Source: Branchiostoma floridae (lineage: Eukaryota > Chordata > Leptocardii > Amphioxiformes > Branchiostomatidae). From it: DNA of 64,000 nt. Positions 22,401 to 33,798 of the stretch are shown in pieces. Each line of letters starts with the position of its first letter. The stretch's first letter is position 1. The stretch spans positions 11,161,248 through 11,225,247 of the forward strand of contig NC_049995.1 of the NCBI RefSeq assembly GCF_000003815.2, given 5' to 3'. The notes below the pieces were generated by a model. It was not told where the DNA came from and made no database searches. It saw only the letters and a program-made list of their open reading frames with translations. The position numbers and the translations under genes were made by a program.

Positions 22401-25400
22401 TACTGACCAGGTACAGTTCTCTCCAGGCCTCGAATGAATCCTGGTCCCTCTGTGCATTCCTGAAGTCCCTGTTGCAGTGCATCTGCCATAGGTGGTCTGT
22501 ATCCTCCATTAGGTACTGTGAAACAACAAGATCATAGTGTATACATGTCAGTAAGAGCAGCAGGGCTCTGAATATGATTTTACAGCCAGGTTGGCTCAGT
22601 GGGCAACCTCAGCAAAAAAATAGGTTGTCTACATGACCATTTTAGGTTGCTGCAAATTCAAGTGAATTCTCATACTGTAAGGTTTTCAATTGCTTAACGT
22701 AAGTTTAGTTAACATGAGTTTACAGATTGTTCATGGAAAATTTACACTGAAAAAAACGTCCGGAGGAAGAATCCCTCAGAGAGCCTTGAGTGCCACAAAT
22801 TTGGGTATTTTTCATTGTACTGTAAATGCATTTAAGTTCGCGGGGATTTAATTTCGCGGTAGCGGGAAAAAGGTCTTTTCGCGGTGGATTTAAGTTCACG
22901 GTAACACCATAGACTGCAGTCTAATACCATAATAGAAAAATGTTCGCGGTGGTTTTAAGTTCGCGTTGAAGTGGTCACCGCGAAAACCGCGAACATTAAT
23001 CCACCGCGAACATTTCTGCATTTACAGTATTGCATTCTGCTATGATTAATGATTGGAACATTGATTTTGATCCTTGGTGTACACAATGTGAAAATTTTCC
23101 CTGTCTTGACCAGGCTTGGGCGCAAACTTGGACCATTGGCTCCATGGAATTTGAACCTAAAGTTGCAAGTGATAGGGTGCACAGACCTCTACACCACTGA
23201 TATAAAAAAGTCATGTCTTAAGAAGAGCTGTACTTACAGGGTTCTGTTCCTCCAGGTAACACAGCTGCTCAGGTGTGCACTTGTCAAGGACAGGCTTGAT
23301 GATGTCATAAGGAACCCCGCCTAACTCCTCAAGGGCTGTGGCACAATCATAGAAAGGTTAACAGTGAAGACCAAGGCCTCCTACAATGTGTATTTCTAAA
23401 ATGGTCAAGAATATGCATGTATGTATAAGGTTTTCTGATTATGGATTGGGACAGAGATTTTTCATCTTTTTGTAACAGGCTACACCTCAATGGAGCATAT
23501 TTTAGTAAACCCTTCAGATTGTTTTGAAAACAAAAGAAAAGATCTCTGCACTGTTGAACGATGTTTAGCAGTTACATGCACAAATGACAGACATTTCTTC
23601 TTAACATCAGACCGACTTACCATCAATGTTGTCACACAGGATCTGCATACAGCTGTCAAACAGACTAGGGACCTCTGTACAAGGGGTAGAAAACACTGGT
23701 CAGAGCTTAGTGTGCTGTGGATCTACTTCTTATTTCCAGTAACATGCTGTTGTAAATAGCCCACTCTCATTCACTTACTTTCCGGTTTATTGTCTGTCAT
23801 ATGAGGGTCAGACATGAAATGTTCATGCAAATACCGCTGTCCGTGGCTGTTGGCAAAAGTTGGTTGGACAACTGTAAGTGTGATTTAATCAGGCTATCAT
23901 TTAAAAAAAATAGCCACAAAAGGCATGATAGCCATAATCAAGTGGTAGCCAGCATGAATATTGGCAACAAAAACAGTAGACATGTAGCACAGGGTCAGTT
24001 GGATTCCTTGCTGTCAGGGTTCTGAATCTAATATATAAATCAATCTAGTCCTTACAAGCTTTTGGCATGATTTAAAACACTGAACCTGTGAGTGTGATAC
24101 ATACAACACTAAATAGCAACTGCAAAATACACAACAAAAAGTTATAATAACTTTACTATACTACTACGTAATGAAATCAGTAGCGTCTGAACACCTGTAC
24201 ATGTGTACTTACCTCTCAGGTAATGTGACTTGCGACCTGAGTACACCTGTGTGCGGGTGTTCTTTTGGAAGGCTGCAAACTCTGCATCTTCTAATCCATG
24301 GCCTGGAGAGGAGTGGTACAAACAGCAGGTTATATACATGTATGTGTAGTACACTAGTCCTACACGTACACTAGTACTACACTAGTACGTGTAGTATACT
24401 AATCCCACATATTATAATTAGTGAGAATATAAAACCATTATAATTATCATCCAGCTGTTCTTGAGTTACCTTGGTGACCAACACACATGCACAGGTACAT
24501 AGAGCTCCTTGGTGGCTTGAGTAGTTGTATTTCACTGCCATTTCATTGGTGAACTACAAAGCCGTGAACTTCATGCCTGTAGATGGACCCTCCACTGCCT
24601 GACCCATATGTACACTGTCTAATGTAAAACAAGACCTACCCACAGACCAAATATCAAGACAATCCATATAAAGGCATTATGCTGACAGATGTGCCCACGC
24701 CAACCCGCACGCACGCATGCTTGCCCGCACGCACGCTTGCCCACACGCATGCAGGCATGCACGCATGCAGACATGCAAGTAAGCACACACAAATGCACGC
24801 ACACATGCATGCACACACACACACACACACTGATAAAAACATTGGCTTGAACTTGTTGAAGATGATATCATAAAACCCTGACAAAAGTAAAAAAAAAGTG
24901 ACCTTTCTTCTTGTGAGGAGACATGTCCAGGTCAGGTACAGGCAGACGGAGAGGTCGGTAGTTAGGCTGGATCTCAGGCAGACTGACTGGGTTGTCTGGT
25001 ACGGTCAGGGCTGGGTCCGATATCCTCTGCTAAAGGGATCAAATACATGGTGTTAGACTTTCCGTATCTGTATCTGTATTACCAGTATATAACTGCCCTT
25101 TGACACTACTTATGCAGGCACATGGCATGGCAGCAGCTGGTTATATTACACTGAAAGAGCTGTCACACCTAACTTTTGCACATCTACATTTGTAGCTGCA
25201 TGCATTATCTAAAGTTGTCCAATGAGGATGCCCATACTGTAGTTGTTGGTGACAAGTTCCATTCTACAAAAGCAACAATAGGAAAATGATTTTAAAACAC
25301 TTAACTTACTAATAGTAATTCTAATTAAATTTACTTGATAACTCTGGCACTTCAAGGTATAACAATCTCTTGTTCTTTGTTCTTTAATTCTCAGCTGGAT

Positions 25401-28400
25401 TACGGTAGCTAAATTCTTTGACACATCATTAATACTGTACATATCAAGAAGATATGTACAGCATATATAAGAATCTACAATCGAAATTTCTTAAATTCAG
25501 ACACAACGTAAGTTAATAATGGAGTTGTACTTCATCTTGTACCTCACTGGTGTAAACCGGATGTACAATGATGATGATGATGTAAGTTAAAACATGATCC
25601 TTATGAAGGATGAACACAAACCTTTTTAGATGAAGTTTTCACCTCCGGATCATCAGACGATCTCTTCCTCTTTTCCTTGTCATGCTTGTGACTCTTGGTC
25701 TTGTGGCTGCCCTCTGACCCATGACCTGAATGTGAACCTTCACCTTTGCTCCCTTTGTGCTTGCTGTGATGTTTGTCCTTCTTGTGTTTCGAGTGTTCAG
25801 CTCCAGACGTTGTCTGATGATGAGACTTGTGCATCTTCTTTTCTGATGATTTCTGATCCTTGGTCCCTACATGATTGACAGGTTTGACAGGATTTGCGAC
25901 AAAAGGCTTTTTCACCTTCTTCTTCTTGACCTTCATGACAGGAAGGTCATAATTTAGAAAGTCTTCAAATGACTGAGTCGGTTCTTCAAAGTCCTCATCA
26001 CCACTTCCAAAGCTGTCTTCTTTGGGTTCAGCAAAAGAAACAGTGGGTTTTCTATCAGTCTTTGTTTCCTTGATAACTTCTTTTGGTTGAGAGGTCTCCT
26101 TCATGGAAGGCTTGTTGACCCTTGGCCTTTCACCTGTGACCTGTGGGTGACCTTTGCTCTCATGTTTCACATGTGAAGTGGGTAATTTTTCTACCTTTTC
26201 CCTCTGAGAAGATTTGCTATTAGAACTTGACACTTTCTTGGAAGGAGCTGCTGCACTTTGCTTGACTGAAACAGAATTAATTGACGGATTTTCCCGACTT
26301 TGTTTGTGGCTCGATGATTTCTTAGGAGAATGTTCTTTCTTGTCATGTTGATATTCTTTGACATACGTTTCAATGTCATCCTCTTCTTTTAGTCTTTTTA
26401 CTTTATTGACTTCATGTTGTCTTGCATTTGATGGGTCATGCTTGACCATTTTATGCTCAGATGACCTCTGCTGGTGACCTTGATGATTTACTAACCTCTG
26501 CTGATGACCTTGATCTGTTGATGACCTCTCACCCTGACCCAATGATGACCTCTGACCTCCATTGTTAACATTGTTAACTTTGGGCTCTCTATGCTTTTCT
26601 TTCTTATTATGGGCTTGTTTGTCTTTCTTGTGACTTGAGGAGTCAACCTTGGGCCTTTTTATAGGAGGTTCTTCTGAGACGTCTTGGACAGGTGCCTTGG
26701 GTTTCTCAGGTTGCTTGGTTGGGATGATGATGCCGTCAGCAGGCACCATGCCCTTCCATTTCTGCACCAGCCCACGCGCCTGGTCCCCCAGTTCACCCTC
26801 CTGCTTACGTAGACCGTTCACCGCCTTACCGACTCCCGTTGCCTGAAATAATGGTAATAGAAGAAACTCAAGAAAGACTGTAACATCTATTCACAGTTTG
26901 TATATGAACTGTAGATACAGATAGTAAACATCTGGCCTCCTGTTGTGATGTTTGATAGCCTCCTTTGCAGACTTCCAGTGGGGTTTGCTATACTTTAGGG
27001 AGGGGGATCTGGTTCACTAATTTTGAAGTTGGCATTAGAGAGCCTTAAAGCCAACTTTGAAACTAGCAAAGGAGCGCTCCCCCCTTGAAATTTTCTAAAA
27101 AAAGCAAACCCCACTCTGCAAAGGAAGCCCGCTACCAAACATCACAACATGGTAACATTGTCATAATGCTCAATACTACATGCCTGATTTATATTCATTT
27201 GAGCTAAAGAATATGTATGCATTTCTTACACTTATTTCAACCCCAATTCACAAACCCTGACATGACAGACCATAACAATATGAAATATGTTTATCGCAAA
27301 TTCTTGCCCGAGGGCTAATTGCAGGTACAAACAACATATAAAATAAGGAAAATACAAAGGTGCTAGGAACTACATTCTATGACTATGTTGTGCTACTGAA
27401 GTGTACATTATACTGGTTTGGTTGGGTTTGACTTCTTCTTACAGGCAATAACAATACGCACAACTGTTCACAGAACTGATAAGCACATGTTAATAGTGCT
27501 GATCTTCTTGTAACAGCTGTTTCTGACTACTTGCTTCGGAGAAAGGTTAGCACAATTTAATCCCAGTATCTCCATCAGTAGTAGTCCAATCAATACCTAT
27601 CTAGATTCTGCAACCTTTGACTATCCAATATACATGCATATACTGGCACAAGATTACAACACTTGAGACATGACTGTGTTAGATTTTTAGTCTATCAATT
27701 GTCACCAGTATGTTCAAGTGTCATTAAGTTGGGAAGTCTGAAACAACCAGTGGGCCGAGTAGAACAGAAAGAAACAACATGCCCCATGCCGGAATCGAAC
27801 CAGGGTCGGCAGATCACAAATCACGAACGCTATCACCGTCGCCACAAAAGCACTAGTGCTCTTGGGCAAGGACGATAGGCAGTACTTAAACACCACTAGT
27901 ACTGTTACACTACTCCCCCTTTTCTTCAAGATTCGTCCTCGAATCTCCGAGTTCGACATCCCTGTGTGGCACATCCGCTAGCCTGTTACTCACAGGGTCG
28001 GTGAGGGAACCAGTGAAACAACCAGAGGGGCGAGTAGAACAGAAAGAAACAACATGCCCCCTACCCGGGATCGAACTGGGGTCGGCAGATTACAAATCAC
28101 GAACGCTATCACTGTCACCGCAAAAGCACTAGTGCTCTTGGGCAAGGACGACAGGCAGTACTTAAACACCACTGTTACAAGTCACTGAATAACAAGATCA
28201 TTTGTACAGAACAAAAGTTTCAGTGAGTCTGTCACCTTCCTCATGGCAATTCTGACTGCAAGTTTGGCATTCAGGCTAGATGTATTACTACAATGCAGAA
28301 TCTGTGATACTTACCTGTAGAAGTTCTATTGTTATGGGCAGGCTGTCCAGCCGTTGGAGAATCTTTAGGCGCTGTGATCAAGAAAAGATTTTAGACATTA

Positions 28401-29134
28401 ATCAGAAAGTGTATATTTTCTTAATGTAAAAATATACATATTGTGATTAATATTATTTTCATGTTAGACGTGACACATTGAGTAATGTTGTGTAATGTTT
28501 GTGTGTTAAGTTAAGTAACTGTTAAGTTCCTTTCCCAAGGGCACAACATTGTGGCATGTGCATGTCAGGGGATTCAAACCCAGGAACTCTGGGTTCCAAA
28601 CCAAACACCCTAAACCAGTCACTAATGCGATGCCACAACATGGTTTGTAAAGCAGAATACCATTTATTAGATTTCTATATTTTCATATCATTCCCAAAAG
28701 GCGATAAATCAAGATGTAAGAAAAATGAAGCTAATATTAATTCCCCTAAAATAGGCTTCATGACATTGGCAGTGCATTGTAAACAAAAGTGTTTTGTGCT
28801 CTTTGAAAACAATGAAAAAAAGGGATGATAGTTTGATTTTTCCATATACATGTATTTTCTTCCGTCAACCCAAGGAGCTTTTAGTCAAACTTTTCAATCT
28901 GCAAATGTAACACGTCAAACCAAAATTTTGCTTGACTACAAAAAATCATGTTTGCGACGTGTCTGATTGTGTATGTGTCCTCTGTCAATGTTCTCAATAA
29001 TACAAATAATTCTGGAGTATACTTGACGTATGCTTGACTTGATCATTGCCTCTTTTCTGTCCTACCTTTCCCGAATCGCCGCTGTTCACCAGTTTTTCTT
29101 GTAAATACCGGATTTTGCTCTCCATAGTCGCCAT
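19488..29134 (-). CDS. ELOA: Elongin A (RNA polymerase II elongation factor SIII subunit A)
   Basis: Twelve-exon minus-strand model, about 757 aa: 29134-29066, 28371-28315, 26842-25622, 25029-24903, 24302-24213, 23674-23621, 23335-23238, 22515-22408, 21684-21606, 21021-20889, 20268-20120, 19576-19488. Residues 5-80 are a TFIIS N-terminal (LW) domain (LPITIELLQATGVGKAVN, RKQEGELGDQARGLVQKWK). Residues 85-445 form a Lys/Ser/His-rich low-complexity linker in one 1.2-kb exon. Residues 505-630 are the Elongin A domain (VYSGRKSHYL, LGGVPYDIIKPVLDKCTPEQL, HLWQMHCNRDFRN), the elongin B/C-binding part of the family. Residues 635-665 carry PPRDVRRKQEKLGTAG and the C terminus has PAPMMQKAMKLMKGKY; both match vertebrate ELOA. 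Family role: stimulates Pol II elongation in the nucleus and acts in a CUL5 ubiquitin ligase on stalled Pol II. A tandem copy of exon 11 lies at 20078-19978. The start ATG sits in a YY1-like ATGGCGAC context. Confidence 0.95.
19978..20078 (-). other. Candidate alternative exon 11b of ELOA
   Basis: The copy has its own acceptor (cgtattcag at 20080-20079) and donor (gtaggg). Length is 101 nt, entering in phase 2 and leaving in phase 1, exactly like exon 11. Splicing from exon 10 gives SSHGSSSSYNSGGDVLNSG in frame. Using both copies in series would break the frame, so mutually exclusive use is predicted. Confidence 0.45.
19978..20223 (-). repeat. 145-bp tandem duplication covering most of ELOA exon 11
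   Basis: Sequence from TAGCCATGGCTCCAGTAGTT (20223 downward) through the donor GCTAAAG|gtaggg recurs with 145-bp offset at 20078-19978. Identity is high but not perfect; the second copy lacks part of the Ser codon run. Confidence 0.9.
21300..21460. repeat. Possible dispersed repeat in ELOA intron 9
   Basis: The phrases CGTCCCTTCCGAAAGATGGG and AGACACCAGGATCTCCCAGC look like part of an interspersed family rather than unique intron, but no second copy is present in this window. Confidence 0.3.
21795..22215. repeat. Fragments of a dispersed repeat (GGAAACGGTCAGA..TTTCAGATAGCATCC)
   Basis: Copies in ELOA intron 8: plus orientation near 21800-21860, inverted near 22120-22210. Others in PRPF6 introns at 49903-49990 and about 55910-55955. 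The shared core is CAAGCAACT..GGAAACGGTCAGATGTTTCAGATAGCATCC. The element type is not identified. Confidence 0.6.
22572..22795. mobile_element. tRNA-derived SINE-like element, ELOA intron 7
   Basis: Begins TTACAGCCAGGTTGGCTCAG (A-box-like GGCTCAGTGGGC) and continues to TCCGGAGGAAGAATCCC. A clear paralogue is at 57692-57915 in PRPF6 intron 15, where a B-box-like GGTTCAAGACCC is preserved. Confidence 0.65.
22818..23029. mobile_element. Foldback MITE, TACTGTAAATGCATTTAAG family
   Basis: Starts TACTGTAAATGCATTTAAGT and ends ..CATTTCTGCATTTACAGTA, with several internal TTCGCGG/CCGCGAA modules able to pair. 212 bp, TA-flanked. Related to 7080-7291. Confidence 0.85.
23675..24212. other. ELOA intron 5, nothing recognised
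   Basis: About 540 bp of AT-rich intron without identifiable elements. Confidence 0.35.
24670..24835. repeat. (CA)n and CACGCATG-rich microsatellite, ELOA intron 4
   Basis: Imperfect GCACGCATGC/CACA repeats ending in a pure (AC) run near 24810-24830. Overlapping open frames on both strands are artefacts. Confidence 0.9.
25030..25621. other. ELOA intron 3, nothing recognised apart from a short (GAT)n run
   Basis: AT-rich; a short ATGATGATGATGATG run lies near 25568-25582. No other feature was seen. Confidence 0.35.
26941..27149. mobile_element. Foldback MITE, ELOA intron 2
   Basis: Long imperfect inverted repeats of about 45-50 bp: TGTTGTGATGTTTGATAGCC at the left and ..CCAAACATCACAACA at the right, with inner GTGGGGTTTGCT and AGCAAACCCCAC also pairing. 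Total 209 bp. Confidence 0.8.
27278..27420. repeat. Interspersed-repeat end related to 1950-2060
   Basis: Shares ATCGCAAATTCTTGCCCGAG and GGCTAATTGCA with the segment just right of the first MITE. A TTTATTGC-type end suggests the 3' end of a retroposon; the family was not identified. Confidence 0.5.
27738..28173 (-). mobile_element. Tandem pair of minus-strand tRNA-derived SINE units
   Basis: Two 160-bp blocks (27738-27898 and 28014-28173, about 90% alike) begin GAAACAACCAG and end GGCAGTACTTAAACACCACT. On the minus strand each has a B-box-like CAGTTCGATCCCGG or TGGTTCGATTCCGG and a tRNA-like head. Period 276 bp, so the pair arose by tandem duplication of a larger unit or by serial insertion. 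Confidence 0.7.
28525..28640 (-). mobile_element. SINE fragment, ELOA intron 1
   Basis: CTTTCCCAAGGGCACAAC and GATTCAAACCCAGGAACTC are reverse-complement SINE-like phrases (inverted B box). Confidence 0.45.
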
Positions 29135-29400
29135 GTTGCCTTCTCCACCGCTGACCCGGAAGTAGACGGTGATGCAAGAACGCTGATGACGTCAAACGCG
29201 CGAAATTCGACTCCTCGAATTTACGACCCCGTGAATTAAAAGATCAGGGGAGCAAAAATAAAAAGTGTGATTTTTTTGTGACACTGGTCAAAAATATTTT
29301 TCAAAGTGGATGTTTGTGGATGTTTGACGTTTTGTTGCGCGGGTGTATTTTGTTCGCGTTTGGTTGCGGTTGGATCAGCTGATTTAAATGGCCAGCCAGG
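29135..29400. promoter_or_regulatory. Probable bidirectional promoter ELOA / Kelch gene
   Basis: GC- and CpG-richer than the surroundings, lying between the ELOA start codon and a likely plus-strand first exon ending at 29520. Head-to-head spacing of a few hundred bases is typical of shared promoters. Individual sites were not resolved. Confidence 0.45.
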
Positions 29401-29520
29401 GCACGTGTCCAGTGCACGAATGTGCGGCACGCTCGGAATGACCGCTTTTGGGCCCGTTGTGAGAAGGGCTGCTGGTGCCGACGGCCGCTAACATCCTCGG
29501 ACTGGGGGCAGGATTCTGAG
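29400..29520 (+). other. Probable non-coding first exon of the Kelch gene
   Basis: GC-rich stretch ending in a consensus donor (GGATTCTGAG|gtaagt at 29521). The next good plus-strand acceptor before the Kelch start codon is tatccatag at 33776-33777, 21 bp upstream of the ATG. Linkage is inferred. Confidence 0.4.
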
Positions 29521-32500
29521 GTAAGTCTAAGAAAAACACACCAGATCTTAAGACGTTAGCATTCTTGACTCAAAGACGGTTGCAGTGGTGGTTATTACCG
29601 CAGACTGTACCATTTCCTGCATTGTAAAAGTGACGCAAGAATATCTGATAGCCGCGGTAAAATCTTGGCTGGGTGACGGTTTCCTATTTTAGCTCGGACA
29701 AGTGTCGCATCTGGCGTTACATTTCGTGATGACGAAGGATGTCAAAATGGTGCGATTATACAGAAAAGTACGTGCAAATGATAGAATTGTTTCCTTCAAA
29801 AATTTCAACGAATCGTGTCATTATAAGTTAAAAATTCAAATCACTCTTAAGTGATGAGGATGAAAAATTGGAATTCATCCAGCCATTATAAGAACGTGAT
29901 ATGCCACTAGCCCCCCTCCCCCCAATGTCCCCATATGAACGTGGGTTCCACAATGCAAATTTCTTACGGTATACCATTGGAAAAATGCGCAGTCATTAAA
30001 TATCGTGATTTAATAGATGTACGTCTCGCCAACTATACTTATTGATTACTGTGTATGACACTTCATTTAGTGTACAACGGACATAAAATGTACATATAAC
30101 ATGTATACCGCGATGAACGATTATTTATATGAGCAACTGTTACAATATACTGTATGTTAATCAGATACGCGTATACAAAATTTTGCAACGTAACTCCTAA
30201 TATACGTAACGTTAACTCTATATCACCTAGACTTACAAAGTAGCATATGTGCTGTATATCATATAAAGTTTCTGATGATATATCATTCATAAGTTAAGCT
30301 ACCAAAGTCTAGTTTTCTCACATACGTTCTTGATTCAGAGTTAGAAACAGTAAAACGTTAAAAAAATCAGAAGGAATACATGTCTATTGAAAAATCAGAA
30401 GGAGAATATCTATGGTTTGAGTGTTCTTCCTCAGAAATTTCAGTAATCTAACACAGCAGCACATTCTATAGTCTTATGTAAAGGTTATAGACATAGATAA
30501 GACACCATATAAGACTCAAAACCTATGCACAACGCATATTCTACCATAGAACCAGACAGTGTGTAACGGCCGTAGTCTCTACCTCCACATATAGCTATAA
30601 TCCATGCACGCCCCCTTGACCCTATATACTATAAAACATAGCCTATAGGCAATACAAACTAAAACATTTCGGAAAACCTTCACTATAAAAGCCCATAGGC
30701 AGTACAAACTAAAACACTTCAGAAAAACTTCACTATAAAACATAGCCTATAGGCAGTACAAACTAAAACACTTCAGAAAAACTTCACTATAAAACATAGC
30801 CCATAGGCAGTACAAACTAAAACATTTCAGAAAACCTTCACTATAAAACATAGCCCATAGGCAGTACAAACTAAAACATTTTAGAAAACCTTCACTATAA
30901 AACATAGCCTATAGGCAATACAAACTAAAACATTTCTATAAAACATAGCCTATAGGCAGTACAAACTAAAACATTTCAGAAAACCTTCACTATAAAACAT
31001 AGCCCATAGGCAGTACAAACTAAAACATTTTAGAAAACCTTCACTATAAAACATAGCCTATAGGCAGTACAAACTAAAACATTTCAGAAAACCTTCACTA
31101 TAAAACATAGCCCATAGGCAGTACAAACTAAAACATTTCTATAAAACATAGCCTATAGACAATACAAACTAAAACATTTCTATAAAACATAGCCTATAGG
31201 CAGTACAAACTAAAACATTTCGGAAAACCTTCACTATAAAACATACCCCATAGGTAGTACAAACTAAAACATTTCACCCACAGAAAATCTAATGTATATA
31301 AAACTATAGTTTTGGGAATATCCATAGGAATATTTTCTATGACCTGAAACGCTATCACGACAGATGTGTAAACAAGAGACCACATCTGCCAAAAATTATT
31401 AATAGACATAACGAGGGAGACCCAGATATGGGCGTCGCCTTATTAGAAGAAAATGCCGTTTAACAAAAAGAGAATGAATGATTCTTTTAGACAATACCAT
31501 CACTGAAACTATCAAAGATGTATCAGAATGTAATAGATCACGATTATTCTTGATGACAATAAGAATAGATCACGAACTGGCCATGAATAATAGAAAATAG
31601 ATTGAACATCTGAAAGATGAGAGCAATATTTGCCTGATATGTATTCACCATGCAGTGTAAACGCTTCTGTGCCAAGACTGCTTCCAAAGGCACCAAGTCG
31701 TAAAGTTGTTTTATTGACTGTCAGCGAAGGACGCTGTTTCCAATACTCAGGAGTCAATAACTTCATCAATTTTCATATGTCTATTAGGAGAAACTTACGC
31801 GATCGTTATAACATATGATACCAGTCATAAAACAGACGACTACTTCTCCGTTATATGGTTATATAATGGGGGAATATGGAATTGGTGATTAGACAAAATT
31901 AGATCAATTCGAATTCTATTGTAAGGGATTTTGGCTCAAGGCTTGCAATAGAATTATATCGGAAATATCGTTGCGAAAATCAAGACGCCGATACATTTTC
32001 TAGTAAGCTGTTAAAATGTTAGCTGTTAAAATGTGCTAGCTGCCATATTTGGAGATCTTTCGATGACGTCACGTAAATCTGTGCACAAGTGATTGATTAC
32101 GTGAACACATTGTATTGACCTTGGTCTCGTCATAATGGTTACAAATATGCTGATAACGACAACAGTCAGCGTAGAATGTTGCACTGGGCTCGTATCGTAC
32201 CATATCTATATGCTGTATGAGCAAGTTTTAATGAGTCGGCACGAAATGGGTTTGTCCCGAGCACAACCCTCTTGGTCTAAAAATAGATCAGGTCAACTTC
32301 AACCAACAGAACAGAACTGTTGGCAGCCATGAGCTTGAGGGTAATGTTGACATAAAGGTGTGAGGTTCATTATCAGCAAATACATAAGATTGAAATGCTC
32401 ACCAAGTAGGGCTGAGCCTTGCTAAGAAATATTAGGCGTACAACTCAAATTCCAGGCATAATTATATAGTTTGAAATCTTTTATGAGCATGTACAAATCA

Positions 32501-33777
32501 GTGTTGTCATTACTTTCCAGTGCACGTCCTTTTGAAAATCAGTAGGCAAGTGGGCAGAAAAAGGATGACCGGTTTCAGAGCTTTATGGGTCGTGTTCCAC
32601 CTGACGTGAAAACTTCAAAGGCTCTGTCGAAACGTTTGATGGGGATTCCCTTCGTGTTTCAACTAGAAATAAGTGGGTGTCCGTAGTAAGGGCACCACCC
32701 ACCTTACGTGCAAATACGTGCTGTCTACGTGCCAAAACGTGGGCAATCTTTTGGGATCCGTAAGTGGTAAGTGCCGACTCCGTACGATCTCGTAGGGAAT
32801 CCGACGGATTTTGGAGCACGCAGACACGTCGTAGAACTTTACGTGCAGGCAAAACCCCATCTAACGTAATAGGCCTAGTAGGTGCCGCCTGCAAAGTTAT
32901 GATTACAATGAATGTTGTAAGACGTTGTTAGACGTGTATGAAAGTCTTTGTACGTTATAATTATCAATTAAAACATTTGAGTTGTACCCCTCATTTCTTG
33001 GTAAGGCTCAGAACTCACTTAACATTCCTCATACACTATCCGTTTATCGTCCACAGAAATACGTTATTGGATGCACAGATATCAGTATGGATCACTCCGA
33101 TATATCATTGTAACGTATGAGATCATATCTAGACAATGTGGTGACGTACCTAAGTTGTACTACAATCCGTTGAACAGTAGATTGAATCCTGACACACACA
33201 CACAAAAGAAAGCTTACTGATTAAGCTATTTTCCAATGCAAAGATTGGAATCACCAAATTTTCGGAAGGTCCGCTGGTTCGATCCACTTCCAGAATAGTT
33301 GATGAATATCCCGACATACTTTGGCTTTTTCATAATTCTGTACACCAAAACAGATAAAATTCATGCTAAAATTAGCGACCTTTGACTTCATGTATGACCT
33401 CGCCCCAGCATTATAAGTTGTGCCCCTAGGCCCTCACAATTACGCAAATCAATCTTCAACATCTTTGTCTTTATAGAAAAACGATTTAACAATCTTCTTT
33501 TTAAACAAAGATAGACTCGCCGAATGTGTGTCTTCTCGTCATTCTCACTAAACTCTCTGAAGAGCCGGATTCAGAGAACTGGTCGAAATTGAATCGTTGT
33601 TTCTGCATGTGACATCATGTACCAATTGTATGTGTTAACACAATCTCTCGCTGACTGGGGTTAATGACCCCCTCCTAGGTGGTGGCAACTGTAAGGCCGA
33701 CTGTTAGGAGCGTGATTTTAGTCGTGCTTGTACCAACAGACGAACTTTTCACATTTTTGTCCTCACTGTATCCATAG
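29521..33777. other. Probable 5' intron of the Kelch gene
   Basis: No coding similarity was found. It contains the 54-bp array at 30629-31275 and a GC-richer segment with many ACGTG motifs at about 32580-32890 that I cannot classify. The remainder is AT-rich. Confidence 0.4.
30629..31275. repeat. Satellite-like array, 54-bp unit with 42-bp variant
   Basis: About twelve units of CTATAAAACATAGCCYATAG, GCAGTACAAACTAAAACATT and TCAGAAAACCTTCA. Some units lack the last 12 bp. Units differ by only a few substitutions. It lies in the intron upstream of the Kelch coding exons. Confidence 0.95.
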
Positions 33778-33798
33778 GCTTTGCTGCTTGGAACCACC

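Noticed and set aside
24619-24884. Cys/Val/His-rich frames on both strands
   Set aside because: Translation of the CA/CACGCATG repeat.
28054-28130. tRNA gene on the minus strand
   Set aside because: Paired tRNA-like SINE heads without a complete acceptor stem.
30629-31275. CRISPR array
   Set aside because: Units are contiguous tandem repeats without unique spacers, and the context is an animal intron.
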